From positions 1 through 64,000 of the forward strand of contig NZ_DATCSD010000348.1 of the NCBI RefSeq assembly GCF_036568665.1: a stretch of 64,000 nt of DNA. The letters are read 5' to 3'. The position numbers were made by a program, and so were the translations under genes. This document shows positions 8,894-17,564 of the stretch, piece after piece. Position 1 is the first letter of the stretch, and each line of letters begins with the position of its first letter. The notes under the pieces were generated by a model, which saw only the letters and a list, made by a program, of their open reading frames with translations, searched no databases and was not told where the DNA came from. This DNA comes from Ohtaekwangia sp036568665 (GTDB lineage: Bacteria; Bacteroidota; Bacteroidia; Cytophagales; Cyclobacteriaceae).

Positions 8894-11245
8894 TCAATCT
8901 GCCCGTAAGGACTCCACGGGGTTGGTGGTCGCAGCTCTTAACGCCTGCCACACTACAGTGATCATCGCAATTGCAAGGAGCATGAACGCTGTCAAAGCGA
9001 ACACGAACCAGGTGATTTCGGTGCGGTAGGTATAGCCGCTCAGAAAGTCATCCATGATAAACCAGGCGAATGGCACACCGATGATGAGTGATATCAAAAC
9101 AAGCCTCATAAAATCATAACACAGCATGCTGATCAGTTGGCGGACATTCGCGCCCAACACCTTCCTGATACCTAATTCTTTTGTCCTCCTTTCCGCTGTG
9201 AATGAGGCGAGGCCGAACAATCCCAGGCATGAGATCACGATGGCAATGAATGTAAACACGAGCGAAAGATTTTGAAGGGAATTCTCGCTGCGGTATTCGC
9301 TTTCGAACCGCTCGTTGAGAAAATAGTAATCGAACGGATACGAAGGATCAAACTTTTTCTGCGCCGCTGCGATGGCTTCGATCGCCTTATCCACATTCCC
9401 ATTTTCAATTCTCGCAAAGGCTGTCCCCGATGCCCGCGGGAGACATAAGACGATCACTGGCTCGATCTCGTTTTGGAGATTCTGATTATTCCAGTCCTTG
9501 ATCACACCAACAATGTGGCCTGGATCTCCGGCTTCAACAACGACGGGCGTACCGATCGCATCTTTCAGACCCATTATCTCTACGGCCTTCTCGTTTATGA
9601 GGTAGCTCATTGAATCCGCCTCATCATCAACAAAGTCGCGACCTGCGATGATCGTCATCTTCATTGTTGAAACGAAGTCCTTGTCGGTGAAAACGATCCT
9701 GAAATTTGTAACATCGCCAACAGGTTTACCCGGCCAGAATATTGCGGAGTTGTGGGCTGAAATGCTAAAGGGGTTGGTTCCATTGCCAGAGAAGGTCATA
9801 CGTTTCACTGAAGGCTCATTCAGCACTTCATTCTTGAATGCATTCTTGTTATTCGATACACCTTCGCGCAAACTAAAGCCAATCACGTTCTCACGATCGA
9901 AGCCAAGATTCTTTTTCTTGATGAAATCAAGTTGCTGGTAAACAACCACGCTGCAGACCATGAGGATCACGGCCAGCATAAATTGAAATACAACGAGCGA
10001 TTGACGAAGTCGTGCTCCGCCAAAATGATTCTGGCCCTTCAATACAGCAGCGGCCTTAATCGCCGACAAATACAAGGCAGGGTAGCTTCCCGCCATAACG
10101 CCAACAAGACAACCAAATGCAATTACCGCACCGATGAAAGTTGGAGAATAGTCGATCGTAATGTTCTTCGATGTTATTGAGTTAAAGAATGGAAGTAACG
10201 TTTGTGTGGCTGCAACGGCAACGATTGTCGAGATCAAAGCCATAAGAGTGGCTTCGCAAATAAATTGAAATGAAAGGGATTGGCGAGATGCGCCAACGAC
10301 CTTGCGCACTCCAATCTCCCGTCCACGCAGTGACGATCGCGCGGTCGCAAGGTTCATGAAGTTGATGCATGCAATCAATAAGATAAAGAAGCCTATGAAG
10401 AAGATTATTTTCACATAAGCGATACGTCCACCATCCGCCTTGCCACTATTGAAATTTCCGTACAGGTGCAGGTCGCCGAATGGATATAAGAATATCTCGC
10501 TGATACAATCGTTGCAATGTTCTTTAACCATGCCTTTGATACGTCCATTTAATGCATCGACGTCGGTATTTGATCTCAGTTTTACAAAAGTCAGGCTTTC
10601 TTCACTGTCCCAGCTTTCGACCCATGGCTTGCGATCGAGCAAAAGATGGTAGGGGGCAAGGACGTCGAAATGAACAAAGGAGTTTGGACGATTGTCTTCA
10701 ACAACAGCCGATACCTGGAGGTCGTGTTTGTTGTCGAGGCGGAATATTTTTCCGATCGCGCTTCCGGAAGGGAAATAACGTTGCGCAGCGGAGCGTGTAA
10801 TAACGATCGAGTTTTTGTTAGGAACGGGGTTCGAAGCGTCTCCTTCGATCACCTTGAAAGAAAACACTTGCATGATCTGTGGGTCGGCCCACAAAACATT
10901 TTGCATCAAGCCTCGATCACCATTACTAAGAAGCAACGACACCGGCCAGTCTACCCGTGCCGCCGTTTCAACCGCCGGATAATTTGCGACGAGTTCGCTT
11001 GCGATCAAACCCTGCGTTGAGTACCATGTCTCGATGTGCCCATCGGGATAAACCTTGTTGTTCATCACCTCATAGATCTGATCGTTGCCGTCGAAGTACC
11101 TATCGAAAGTGAGTTCGTCGTTAATCCAAAGTCCAATGAATAACGCCGTTGTGATGCCCAGCGTGAGACCGAAAATGTTGATGATTGAATAGATCCTGGA
11201 GCGCAGGAGTGAACGCACGAAGGTTTTGAGATAATTGGTAAGCAT
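8894..11245 (-). CDS. FtsX-like permease (MacB-type), orphan
   Basis: About 783 residues in the layout of Bacteroidota double-unit permeases. An N-terminal membrane helix (SIINIFGLTLGITTALFIGL) is followed by a periplasmic MacB_PCD-type domain, three central helices (FtsX core, ATARSSLRGREIGVRKVVGA), a second periplasmic domain, and a second FtsX core with RRTKELGIRKVLGA. It ends NPVESLRAD. I choose the ATG at 11245 (MLTNYLK) over one 24 bases upstream, because paralogues begin this way. No ATP-binding subunit is adjacent, so it presumably pairs with an ATPase elsewhere to move a lipoprotein, peptide or drug. It has only two TATA words, against 27 in its paralogue at 26491-28854. Confidence 0.9.
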   Translation of the reverse strand: MLTNYLKTFVRSLLRSRIYSIINIFGLTLGITTALFIGLWINDELTFDRYFDGNDQIYEVMNNKVYPDGHIETWYSTQGLIASELVANYPAVETAARVDWPVSLLLSNGDRGLMQNVLWADPQIMQVFSFKVIEGDASNPVPNKNSIVITRSAAQRYFPSGSAIGKIFRLDNKHDLQVSAVVEDNRPNSFVHFDVLAPYHLLLDRKPWVESWDSEESLTFVKLRSNTDVDALNGRIKGMVKEHCNDCISEIFLYPFGDLHLYGNFNSGKADGGRIAYVKIIFFIGFFILLIACINFMNLATARSSLRGREIGVRKVVGASRQSLSFQFICEATLMALISTIVAVAATQTLLPFFNSITSKNITIDYSPTFIGAVIAFGCLVGVMAGSYPALYLSAIKAAAVLKGQNHFGGARLRQSLVVFQFMLAVILMVCSVVVYQQLDFIKKKNLGFDRENVIGFSLREGVSNNKNAFKNEVLNEPSVKRMTFSGNGTNPFSISAHNSAIFWPGKPVGDVTNFRIVFTDKDFVSTMKMTIIAGRDFVDDEADSMSYLINEKAVEIMGLKDAIGTPVVVEAGDPGHIVGVIKDWNNQNLQNEIEPVIVLCLPRASGTAFARIENGNVDKAIEAIAAAQKKFDPSYPFDYYFLNERFESEYRSENSLQNLSLVFTFIAIVISCLGLFGLASFTAERRTKELGIRKVLGANVRQLISMLCYDFMRLVLISLIIGVPFAWFIMDDFLSGYTYRTEITWFVFALTAFMLLAIAMITVVWQALRAATTNPVESLRAD

Positions 11246-11384
11246 AGGATCAGGGTAAAGGCTTGACACCGATTACCAAATTCAGGCCAGATAATTATTG
11301 CTGATTTAGCCTGATTACGGATCTTCGATCAAAGACTTTGTCCGCTCACGGTCGTTCCCGTTCGCTAGTGGACCTTAGCGACGC

Positions 11385-11420
11385 TGGCCATCAAAAGTGA
11401 TTTTTTCTGGAAACATCGAA
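11385..11420 (+). repeat. 36-base direct repeat, copy 2
   Basis: Matches 7435-7470 at 33 of 36 positions (differences at the tenth, seventeenth and eighteenth bases). It lies in the 236-base gap upstream of both the FtsX gene (minus strand) and the next plus-strand gene. A GTCC...GGAC imperfect palindrome lies just before it (about 11340-11374). Confidence 0.75.
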
Positions 11421-11481
11421 GCAAAAGATATAGGTTTAGGAATGATTCTGTAACTCTTTAGGTAATTGAAATGCCCTAGTT

Positions 11482-12207
11482 ATGAAAAAATACTGGTCCG
11501 ACTATATACATGATTATTCAGCGTTTCATTATGAATTTAACGTTCAGGTGTCGAATGCTGACTTTAAAGACAAGATACTTTCTGTAGATGCTGCTTTCTT
11601 AAAAGCGGGTCATCAGCAAAAACTATTTGTCTATCCGGATCTCGATAGAATAGAGTCTTATTTGAAAAGAAGGAGAGAGCAGTTTTTTTCTGAAGGCAAT
11701 CGGTGGATAAACCTTATTGATTTCGATCAGTTTGAGGATACGTCGCGGAAAGAATTTCAAATATTCTTGCCCGACAGCGAAGGACGGCTTGTGGCAACAC
11801 CCTACCATCAGCCATTTATCCGGCTCCGGGTATTGGATATCGAGAACATATCCTTTTTACACTGGTCGGACGTGGAGAATGAGGATGACTGGCATGACGG
11901 CATCTTTTTTGGATTGCATTCCAACAGTACGATCTGGAATGAGGATATCGGCCTTATGCTGGACGAAGGCACAGGTAACATGGTTATACTCGATCCCGCA
12001 GCCAATAATCGTTTCTTTGCTTACCGTATAGTGCCGCGGTTTAATAGTTTCCTGCGGGATGTCACAACAGCTATTGAATCGTTAGGTGGTAGCGTGACCT
12101 TGGGCGAGCACGACGGCAAACAGGTAACAGAACGAGGAATTCTGCTGGATGGACAGCTCATTTTTCAGGAAGATATAGATGCAGGAAAAATTGAGCTTCC
12201 GCGCTGA
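11482..12207 (+). CDS. Hypothetical cytosolic protein, 241 aa
   Basis: Not recognised. It has no signal peptide or membrane segment, is acidic and rich in aromatic residues, with a mixed alpha/beta pattern. WSDVENEDDWHDGIFFG and the GNMVILDPAANN stretch resemble the style of SMI1/immunity-like or DUF proteins, but this is not enough to assign a family. The start follows a region with no Shine-Dalgarno, normal for this phylum. Coding statistics (no rare frames, consistent Asp/Glu-rich composition) make it a real gene. It is preceded by the 36-base repeat and followed by a possible overlapping small frame. Confidence 0.6.
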   Translation: MKKYWSDYIHDYSAFHYEFNVQVSNADFKDKILSVDAAFLKAGHQQKLFVYPDLDRIESYLKRRREQFFSEGNRWINLIDFDQFEDTSRKEFQIFLPDSEGRLVATPYHQPFIRLRVLDIENISFLHWSDVENEDDWHDGIFFGLHSNSTIWNEDIGLMLDEGTGNMVILDPAANNRFFAYRIVPRFNSFLRDVTTAIESLGGSVTLGEHDGKQVTERGILLDGQLIFQEDIDAGKIELPR

Positions 12208-12310
12208 CCAGCCGATCATAGTTGAACTCGATTTGATTGAAAGGGACACCTCAAAATTCACGGCTGTGATATGGATCGCAATTATTGGGCTGTACGCCAC
12301 ATCGCATTGA
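12179..12310 (+). CDS. Possible small membrane peptide, 43 aa
   Basis: Begins with an ATG inside the last codons of the preceding gene (29-base overlap, other frame). It reads LSFRADQPIIVELDLIERD and then a hydrophobic segment FTAVIWIAIIGLYATSH before TGA. The overlap suggests translational coupling, and one membrane helix is plausible. It may equally be a chance frame or the end of a decayed gene. Confidence 0.3.
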   Translation: MQEKLSFRADQPIIVELDLIERDTSKFTAVIWIAIIGLYATSH

Positions 12311-12549
12311 TTGTGGATCAGGTAAGCTTTACATATGATTCAACAGTCGGCATCCCATGCTGCATCTTTCGTTTCTCGGAGCTATTATTTTGGACTATTT
12401 ACACGATATTTTGACGTTCATGTTGATCGTGGAAATCCATGGGCCAGTTCCTGCAGTGCAAGGCAGACGTGGCAGATTCTCACAAAAGAGGCGACGGTGT
12501 ATTGATAAAAATCATCGGTGGACTCTTTAGATTTTAAGGACCTTCATTT
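12311..12549. other. Intergenic, nothing recognised
   Basis: This lies between the convergent 11482 gene (with its possible small overlapping frame) and the hydrolase lipoprotein. No clear hairpin with a T-tract, repeat or coding fragment was seen. Confidence 0.4.
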
Positions 12550-13569
12550 TCACAGCTTTAGAAATTCGGTTATTCTGTCGCTGAGTGGCTTGTTGTCGAT
12601 GGCAATATTTTGGTGTGTTCTACCTTCATAGATAAAAAGCTCAACGGAATCTGCCATCCCGATTTCTGTCATTGCCGCTTTCAACTCTTCTCCCTGAGAG
12701 ACAGGTACGATAAGACCATTCGCAGCCAGGTGAAGTTGTGTTTTAGGAAGTAGTTCTGAGAAATACACCGGTGAACTGGCAATCATTTTTAATCTTATCA
12801 GCGCTGGCGACTTATAATTCTCCACAAGAGCATTGAGAAACTGACATTGATATGTGTCATCATTTTCATTTGACGATGTTAATTCCAGAAGGTTCACTGG
12901 TCCGGCAATGCCTAAAGCTCTTTTTATTCTCTTATCTCGCTCAGCGACTAATAACGCCACGGTGGCCCCTCTGCTACCTCCTCTTACGATCGTTCGATGC
13001 ACATCGGCCCTGATCTCAGTATTTTCAATCACATTCAGAAAAGCAATGATGTCATCGGCAGCTCCATCGAAAGCATCACAGTGTTCGCCGTCCGAAACAG
13101 GAGAAGTATACTCAATATGGTTGATAGTAATGGACAATGACTGTCCTCTCAACGCAGGAAAGGCAAAGATAAAGGGATCATCGTCGATATTGTCCAGAAC
13201 CAGGTTAATGGAATTGACATAATTGTCGATGTCAAATCCCCCGACATAAATACGAACGGGCAGTGTGTCGTTTCCGGCGGGAATTACCAACGCACCATAT
13301 TCTTTTTTCCCATTAACAATAAATGATACAATTCTAAGCGTCGCGTCCGCATTCATTATTTTACTTTCCTGTTCTATGTTATAACTTTTCACGGACAAAT
13401 CCCTCGAATTCCAGTCTGATTGAACAATATCCAGTTCGCTTTGTGTGGGACTGGAAAACAATTCGTCTCGATCGTACCCGTCAAGAAAGTCATCCTCCTT
13501 GCAATAATTGCAAATCAGCATAACAAGTAAGATAGAGATGTATGTGGTGCTTTTCCGGGCGAATTTCAT
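12550..13569 (-). CDS. Alpha/beta-hydrolase-fold lipoprotein
   Basis: A 339-residue secreted esterase or peptidase-like protein. The N-terminus has a hydrophobic stretch ending LICNYC, so lipidation at Cys is likely. The nucleophile elbow is GGSRGA (Ser about residue 198), a GxSxG variant found in acyl-peptidase/prolyl-oligopeptidase-like hydrolases. A C-terminal GRTHQN supplies a likely catalytic His. The acidic residue is not certain. It is monocistronic, facing a long gene-free region. The substrate is unknown. Confidence 0.75.
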   Translation of the reverse strand: MKFARKSTTYISILLVMLICNYCKEDDFLDGYDRDELFSSPTQSELDIVQSDWNSRDLSVKSYNIEQESKIMNADATLRIVSFIVNGKKEYGALVIPAGNDTLPVRIYVGGFDIDNYVNSINLVLDNIDDDPFIFAFPALRGQSLSITINHIEYTSPVSDGEHCDAFDGAADDIIAFLNVIENTEIRADVHRTIVRGGSRGATVALLVAERDKRIKRALGIAGPVNLLELTSSNENDDTYQCQFLNALVENYKSPALIRLKMIASSPVYFSELLPKTQLHLAANGLIVPVSQGEELKAAMTEIGMADSVELFIYEGRTHQNIAIDNKPLSDRITEFLKL

Positions 13570-14194
13570 AGCAGTGTTATACCCTATGAGTCAGCGAAAC
13601 GGCTAAAAGTTGTAGTGAAAAATACCGTGAGCGCACACGATAAAAAATCTTTTATAAGAATAGGAGTAAACTTATGGCGCGAACGGATTTAGAATCTGCT
13701 TATAAAGCCCGGATAGGCCCGTGGAAAGTTTCAGGCTGAATTGAAAGCCTGAAAAACATTAGCGATACAAACAGAGGTAAATCTCATAAAGAAATGCACT
13801 TTCTTGTTTATACTATAATGGTATAAACAATTAATGACGATGGCGTGCCCGCTACCTTGAAGTGTTTATTTAAAGTAATACTAAGGCCAAGGGACACAGA
13901 TAGGTGTATAGTTAGGTATTATATAAGTAGCGCTTTATTTTTTTATGATTCACAGAAGACAATAGAAAAAAAACTGCGTTTGATAAGGCGGTGAAAGCTA
14001 TCATTCCTTCGACAAAAGGATTGCGAAAAAAGAAAGTTGCAAGAGTATTTGTTAGAACAATCCTGATGTCGGCAGTTGTTGATTCAAGATCAAAGAATAG
14101 TATGGATAGAACTGGTTTGCATCCACCCTATGCTTCAGCTACACAATGGCTCTAGGAATTTTTATTGCACTTTTATTACCGCGGGCGGCGCCCA
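13570..14194. other. Gene-free region upstream of hydrolase
   Basis: No convincing gene. It contains the promoter side of the hydrolase lipoprotein and a 25-base palindrome (13805-13829). Base composition is more AT-rich than the flanking genes. Confidence 0.45.
13805..13829. promoter_or_regulatory. Operator-like palindrome
   Basis: Perfect 9-base arms TGTTTATAC and GTATAAACA around a 7-base TATAATG spacer. The size and symmetry suit a dimeric repressor site. It lies about 236 bases upstream of the minus-strand hydrolase start, so its target is unclear. Confidence 0.35.
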
Positions 14195-14329
14195 TCTTTT
14201 TTTATCACATCTTCTTATGTAGCAGTCGGTGCCGCATTTGGATGCCTGATCGTCGTCAGTATTTTTTACGTGTCCGAAAGAATCAAGAAACCAGCATGGA
14301 GCATCAAGCATATCAAGGTAAAGTTTTGA
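14195..14329 (+). pseudogene. Membrane-protein C-terminal remnant (weak)
   Basis: From 14210 one frame reads SSYVAVGAAFGCLIVVSIF followed by a basic tail ending at TGA 14327-14329, like the last membrane helix of a protein. Upstream sequence continues hydrophobic coding only if the frame is changed. It may be a decayed gene; no family was assigned. Confidence 0.25.
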
Positions 14330-14556
14330 GCTGGCTTGGTCCCAACTGATGTTTGCCAATCGATATTTTAGATTTCGATCCACTTCTTCGCGACTCCAAA
14401 ATCCATGTGCTTGTAGCCTGATTATGGCAACCAGCAGTTGACCTGGAAGGTATCCAATGCTGAAATTCTGAACAAAGTAAACTTGGTATTTTGAGCAAAG
14501 CCCCCCGGATTGGTGGCGCCTAGCTTTGCCTTATCAAACACAAAAAAAACATTTTT

Positions 14557-15588
14557 ATGAAAACAACACTAGAAAACAGCAACTATAACGGGAAGTTGCA
14601 ACAACCACTCAATTCCGGGTTTAACGCATCATCCACAACAAGCGATGTCATAAAAGGCATTGACTTGACCGGCAAGATCGCCATTGTCACGGGGGGCAAT
14701 GCCGGGATTGGCCTGGAAACCACCAAGACCCTCGCTGCAGCCGGCGCGACCGTAGTAGTACCTGCACGCGATGTGGAGAAAGCAAAGAAGAACCTGGCGG
14801 GAATCGCCAATGTGGAATTGGAAACCATGGATATGATGGATGCTAAATCCATTGATGCTTTCGCTGAAAAGTTCCTGGCATCAGGACGACCGCTTCACGT
14901 GCTAATTAACAATGCCGGAATCATGTGGGTGCCATTGCGCAGAGACAGTCGTGGCATCGAGTCACAGCTGGTTACAAATTTCCTGGCACAATTTGAACTG
15001 GTAGCAAAACTATGGCCCGCGCTCAAGCAAGCCAATGGCGCAAGGGTGGTCAATGTTTCCTCCCAGGGACACCAGTTTGCACCATTCGACTTTGCAGATC
15101 CGAACTTTGAGAATCGAGCCTATGAAACTTTGCAAGGGTATGGACAGTCAAAGACTGCTACCATTCTTTTCGCCGTGGAGCTTGACAATCGTGGGAAGGA
15201 GCACGATGTGCGAGCCTATTCACTACACCCCGGTTCTATCGGTGGCACCGAGCTGGGACGCGAAGCTCCCCTTGAACTGTTCCAGAAAATGGGATTCGTA
15301 GATCAAAACGGGCAGATGTACCCTGAGGTCGCAGCAAAATTAAAGACTATACCACAAGGTGCGGCTACAACCGTATGGTGTGCTACCAGTCCTGCGCTCG
15401 ATCAAATTGGCGGAGTGTATTGCGAGAACGTCAACGTAGCCTTCTTGAACAAGGGAGACATTAGTCCGCAGCAGGAAGATCCTAAAACCCCGACCGGTGT
15501 GCGAGACTATGCAGTGGATGAAGTTTCTGCGAAGACGCTTTGGAAACTTGCCGAGAAAATGACTGGCATCCGTTTCAATGCCGACTAA
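14557..15588 (+). CDS. Short-chain dehydrogenase/reductase
   Basis: A 343-residue NAD(P)-dependent oxidoreductase of the SDR family (retinol-dehydrogenase-like subgroup). It has the cofactor loop TGGNAGIG (45-52), the NNAG motif (118-121), catalytic Ser in NVSSQ (168-169), and YGQSK giving Y195 and K199. It is longer than the 250-residue norm because of a ~35-residue N-terminal extension and a C-terminal extension. A second SDR follows on the same strand after 85 bases, so they may share a transcript ending at the hairpin at 16453. The substrate is not predictable. Confidence 0.92.
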   Translation: MKTTLENSNYNGKLQQPLNSGFNASSTTSDVIKGIDLTGKIAIVTGGNAGIGLETTKTLAAAGATVVVPARDVEKAKKNLAGIANVELETMDMMDAKSIDAFAEKFLASGRPLHVLINNAGIMWVPLRRDSRGIESQLVTNFLAQFELVAKLWPALKQANGARVVNVSSQGHQFAPFDFADPNFENRAYETLQGYGQSKTATILFAVELDNRGKEHDVRAYSLHPGSIGGTELGREAPLELFQKMGFVDQNGQMYPEVAAKLKTIPQGAATTVWCATSPALDQIGGVYCENVNVAFLNKGDISPQQEDPKTPTGVRDYAVDEVSAKTLWKLAEKMTGIRFNAD

Positions 15589-15673
15589 CGATGTTCTTGA
15601 AACGCCTTGAAAATCTAAACCAAATAGAATAACCCCAAAGTTGCCGATGATGGCAATTCGCAAAAGAAACAAT

Positions 15674-16411
15674 ATGAAAAACTTAAACGGAAAAATAGCC
15701 ATCGTTACCGGTGGCAATAGCGGAATCGGTTATGCAGCGGCAAAGGAATTGAAGGAAAATGGCGCCCGGGTGATCATCACCGGAAGGCGCAAGGAGGCAG
15801 TTGAAAAAGCTGCCTCCCAATTGGGAGTGGAAGCGCTTGTGGCAGACCAGTCCAGCATCCAAGAGATCAACGCGCTGGTCGTGGCGGTATCAAAACGGTC
15901 AGGCACCGTGGATATCCTGGTTGTCAATGCAGGTATCACCCAATTAACCGACATTGAACATGCTCCCGAGAAGGTGTTCGATGATATCATGGGTGTCAAC
16001 TTGCGCGGGACCTATTTCACCTTGAGCAAATTCATCCCCGTGCTCAGCGAAGGCGCCTCCGTTATTCTTGTGTCTTCCACAACAGCTCATACCAACAAGC
16101 CCTACACGTCCATTTATTGCGCCAGCAAGGCCGCTGTCAATGCCGTGATGAAGATCGCTGCTGTTGAATTGGCGCCTCGTAAAATCAGGGTAAACGCCGT
16201 AAGTCCCGGACCGATCGCTACCGAGCTTATGGAAAAAGGAACCATGGGCGATCCGAAATTGCAAGAGCTTATTGTCAGCGGTGTTCCCCTCGGACGTTTG
16301 GGTAAACCCGATGAGGTCGGCAATCTGATCTGCTACCTGGCCAGCAGCAATGCCAGCTTTATTACCGGGTCGGAATTCATCATTGATGGTGGACAAGTCC
16401 TGAATAAATAG
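15674..16411 (+). CDS. Short-chain dehydrogenase/reductase
   Basis: A classical 245-residue SDR: TGGNSGIG (12-19), NAG (85-87), Ser pair 134-135, Y148 and K152 (YCASK), and PGPI near the C-terminal lid. I start it at the ATG at 15674 (MKNLNGK), because the upstream ATG at 15641 adds a non-conserved 11-residue leader. It is similar in class but not close in sequence to the SDR just upstream. It ends 42 bases before a strong terminator. The likely reaction is reduction or oxidation of a hydroxyl/ketone small molecule; the substrate is unknown. Confidence 0.93.
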   Translation: MKNLNGKIAIVTGGNSGIGYAAAKELKENGARVIITGRRKEAVEKAASQLGVEALVADQSSIQEINALVVAVSKRSGTVDILVVNAGITQLTDIEHAPEKVFDDIMGVNLRGTYFTLSKFIPVLSEGASVILVSSTTAHTNKPYTSIYCASKAAVNAVMKIAAVELAPRKIRVNAVSPGPIATELMEKGTMGDPKLQELIVSGVPLGRLGKPDEVGNLICYLASSNASFITGSEFIIDGGQVLNK

Positions 16412-16452
16412 AGTAACTCACGTCAGACACGCTGAATCAAAAATTGATGCAG

Positions 16453-16481
16453 AGAGGGAAGAAGGAATCTTCCCTCTTTTT
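16453..16481 (+). terminator. Rho-independent terminator
   Basis: Perfect 9-base stem AGAGGGAAG/CTTCCCTCT with a 7-base loop, followed by a T-tract. It terminates the SDR pair. Confidence 0.9.
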
Positions 16482-16543
16482 GTCGTTTGGACTAGGCGAA
16501 TTTGGAGCACGCTGGGTAAAAACAGGTGCCCGACTGAGTATTT

Positions 16544-16780
16544 TCAGAATCTGTAACCCAATGACCTGAGGAGTTCATCCAGCTGTTCAAATGTTAAAAA
16601 AGGGTCCCATCGCATAGACGGATAGTCAAAAAAGGTTTGCAAGTACCAAAAACCGTCACTGATTAGATACAGTATCAATCGGCGATCTGGACTCTGATAA
16701 GCCCCTTGTACATTATCATTAAATATTCCTGGTAAGAGATGATAGCCTCGTCTCAAGAGTTCCTGAGGAGTGATTTCCAT
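16544..16780 (-). CDS. Small hypothetical protein, 78 aa
   Basis: Not recognised. It reads like a folded soluble domain with many aromatics (YHLLPGIF, LISDGFWYLQTFF) and a C-terminal helix LDELLRSLGYRF. It is in the same direction as two other small genes upstream (16839 and 17221), spaced by tens to hundreds of bases, so they may form a loose group. Confidence 0.5.
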   Translation of the reverse strand: MEITPQELLRRGYHLLPGIFNDNVQGAYQSPDRRLILYLISDGFWYLQTFFDYPSMRWDPFLTFEQLDELLRSLGYRF

Positions 16781-16838
16781 AGCGATTAATCTGAATTCAA
16801 ATATAGCATGGGGTAACCCTGTAACAAACGGACCGGTA

Positions 16839-17033
16839 CTATTCGACGAAGTCTTTTAGAGTCACCTGGCGTTTTGCAGCGTCTAACGGAATAACGTTTT
16901 CTTTTGGGGTTTTAATTTCAGTATTATCTTTTTTGAGAGTAATGATGGCCGTGCCGACTTGCACAACGGTCATTTTGAATACACATGATCCGAAACTGAC
17001 GTAGACTTCGTCACCGATCTGAAAGTTTTCCAT
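16839..17033 (-). CDS. Small KOW/SH3-like hypothetical protein, 64 aa
   Basis: A 64-residue protein. The opening MENFQIGDEVYV, then KMTVVQV, follows the pattern of small beta-barrel proteins that open with GD-V-V (DUF2158 or KOW-like). Its function is unknown. It is preceded by a plausible promoter-sized gap and sits between two small minus-strand genes. Confidence 0.5.
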   Translation of the reverse strand: MENFQIGDEVYVSFGSCVFKMTVVQVGTAIITLKKDNTEIKTPKENVIPLDAAKRQVTLKDFVE

Positions 17034-17220
17034 TACATTATTATTCGTTTGCGAATGTCTCGACTTGGCGGGACTAACACTATGCCATGAACTTTTGCCG
17101 CCAATAAACTACTGTTCCGATAAGCGCAATTTACATTACCCAGAGTAAAGAGAAAATCCCGAAAGACCGGGATCGTGATCAAATCTAAGAAGTTGACTAA
17201 GTGCCCTTGTAGCTATGAAA

Positions 17221-17478
17221 TTATTCAATTTTTCGGACTGCCCTTTGCTGTTCCTGGTGTATCATTTGACTCACCTCTGTAAGGCACTTGTCTAACTCCT
17301 CGAGGCAATACTGAAATTGAATGACCAGCGCAGGACAGTTGCTATAGGCCTCCAGTTTGGCCAGGTTGATTAAACCAAGCATGGTACACACATGGTTTCG
17401 CAGCCGATGGGACACGGTATGTGCCAACGTGTCCAAGAGTGGATAATATGGTTCGTTTGACGACTGCATGGCTTTCAT
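17221..17478 (-). CDS. Orphan HisKA-like dimerisation protein, 85 aa
   Basis: Residues 16-45 (LDTLAHTVSHRLRNHV, then CTMLGLINLAK) match the H-box helix of histidine kinases, with H24 in the phosphoacceptor position (SHRLR). A second amphipathic helix follows, as in the dimerisation hairpin. There is no ATPase domain and no sensor. The frame is complete with its own ATG and stop, so it is either a stand-alone phosphotransfer or inhibitor domain or the remnant of a kinase. It lies next to an AraC gene on the same strand. Confidence 0.6.
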   Translation of the reverse strand: MKAMQSSNEPYYPLLDTLAHTVSHRLRNHVCTMLGLINLAKLEAYSNCPALVIQFQYCLEELDKCLTEVSQMIHQEQQRAVRKIE

Positions 17479-17564
17479 TTATGATTGAGTATTTTTGAGA
17501 CAAAGGCACCTCCGAGGAGCTTGGCGCTCACTCAGAGATGAACTTCCCATGTGCTATTGGGCTG

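Noticed and set aside
14146..14349. 67-codon plus-strand frame as a gene
   Set aside because: The composition is Arg/Cys-rich and non-conserved looking; only the alternative frame ending at 14329 looks like protein, and that is a fragment.
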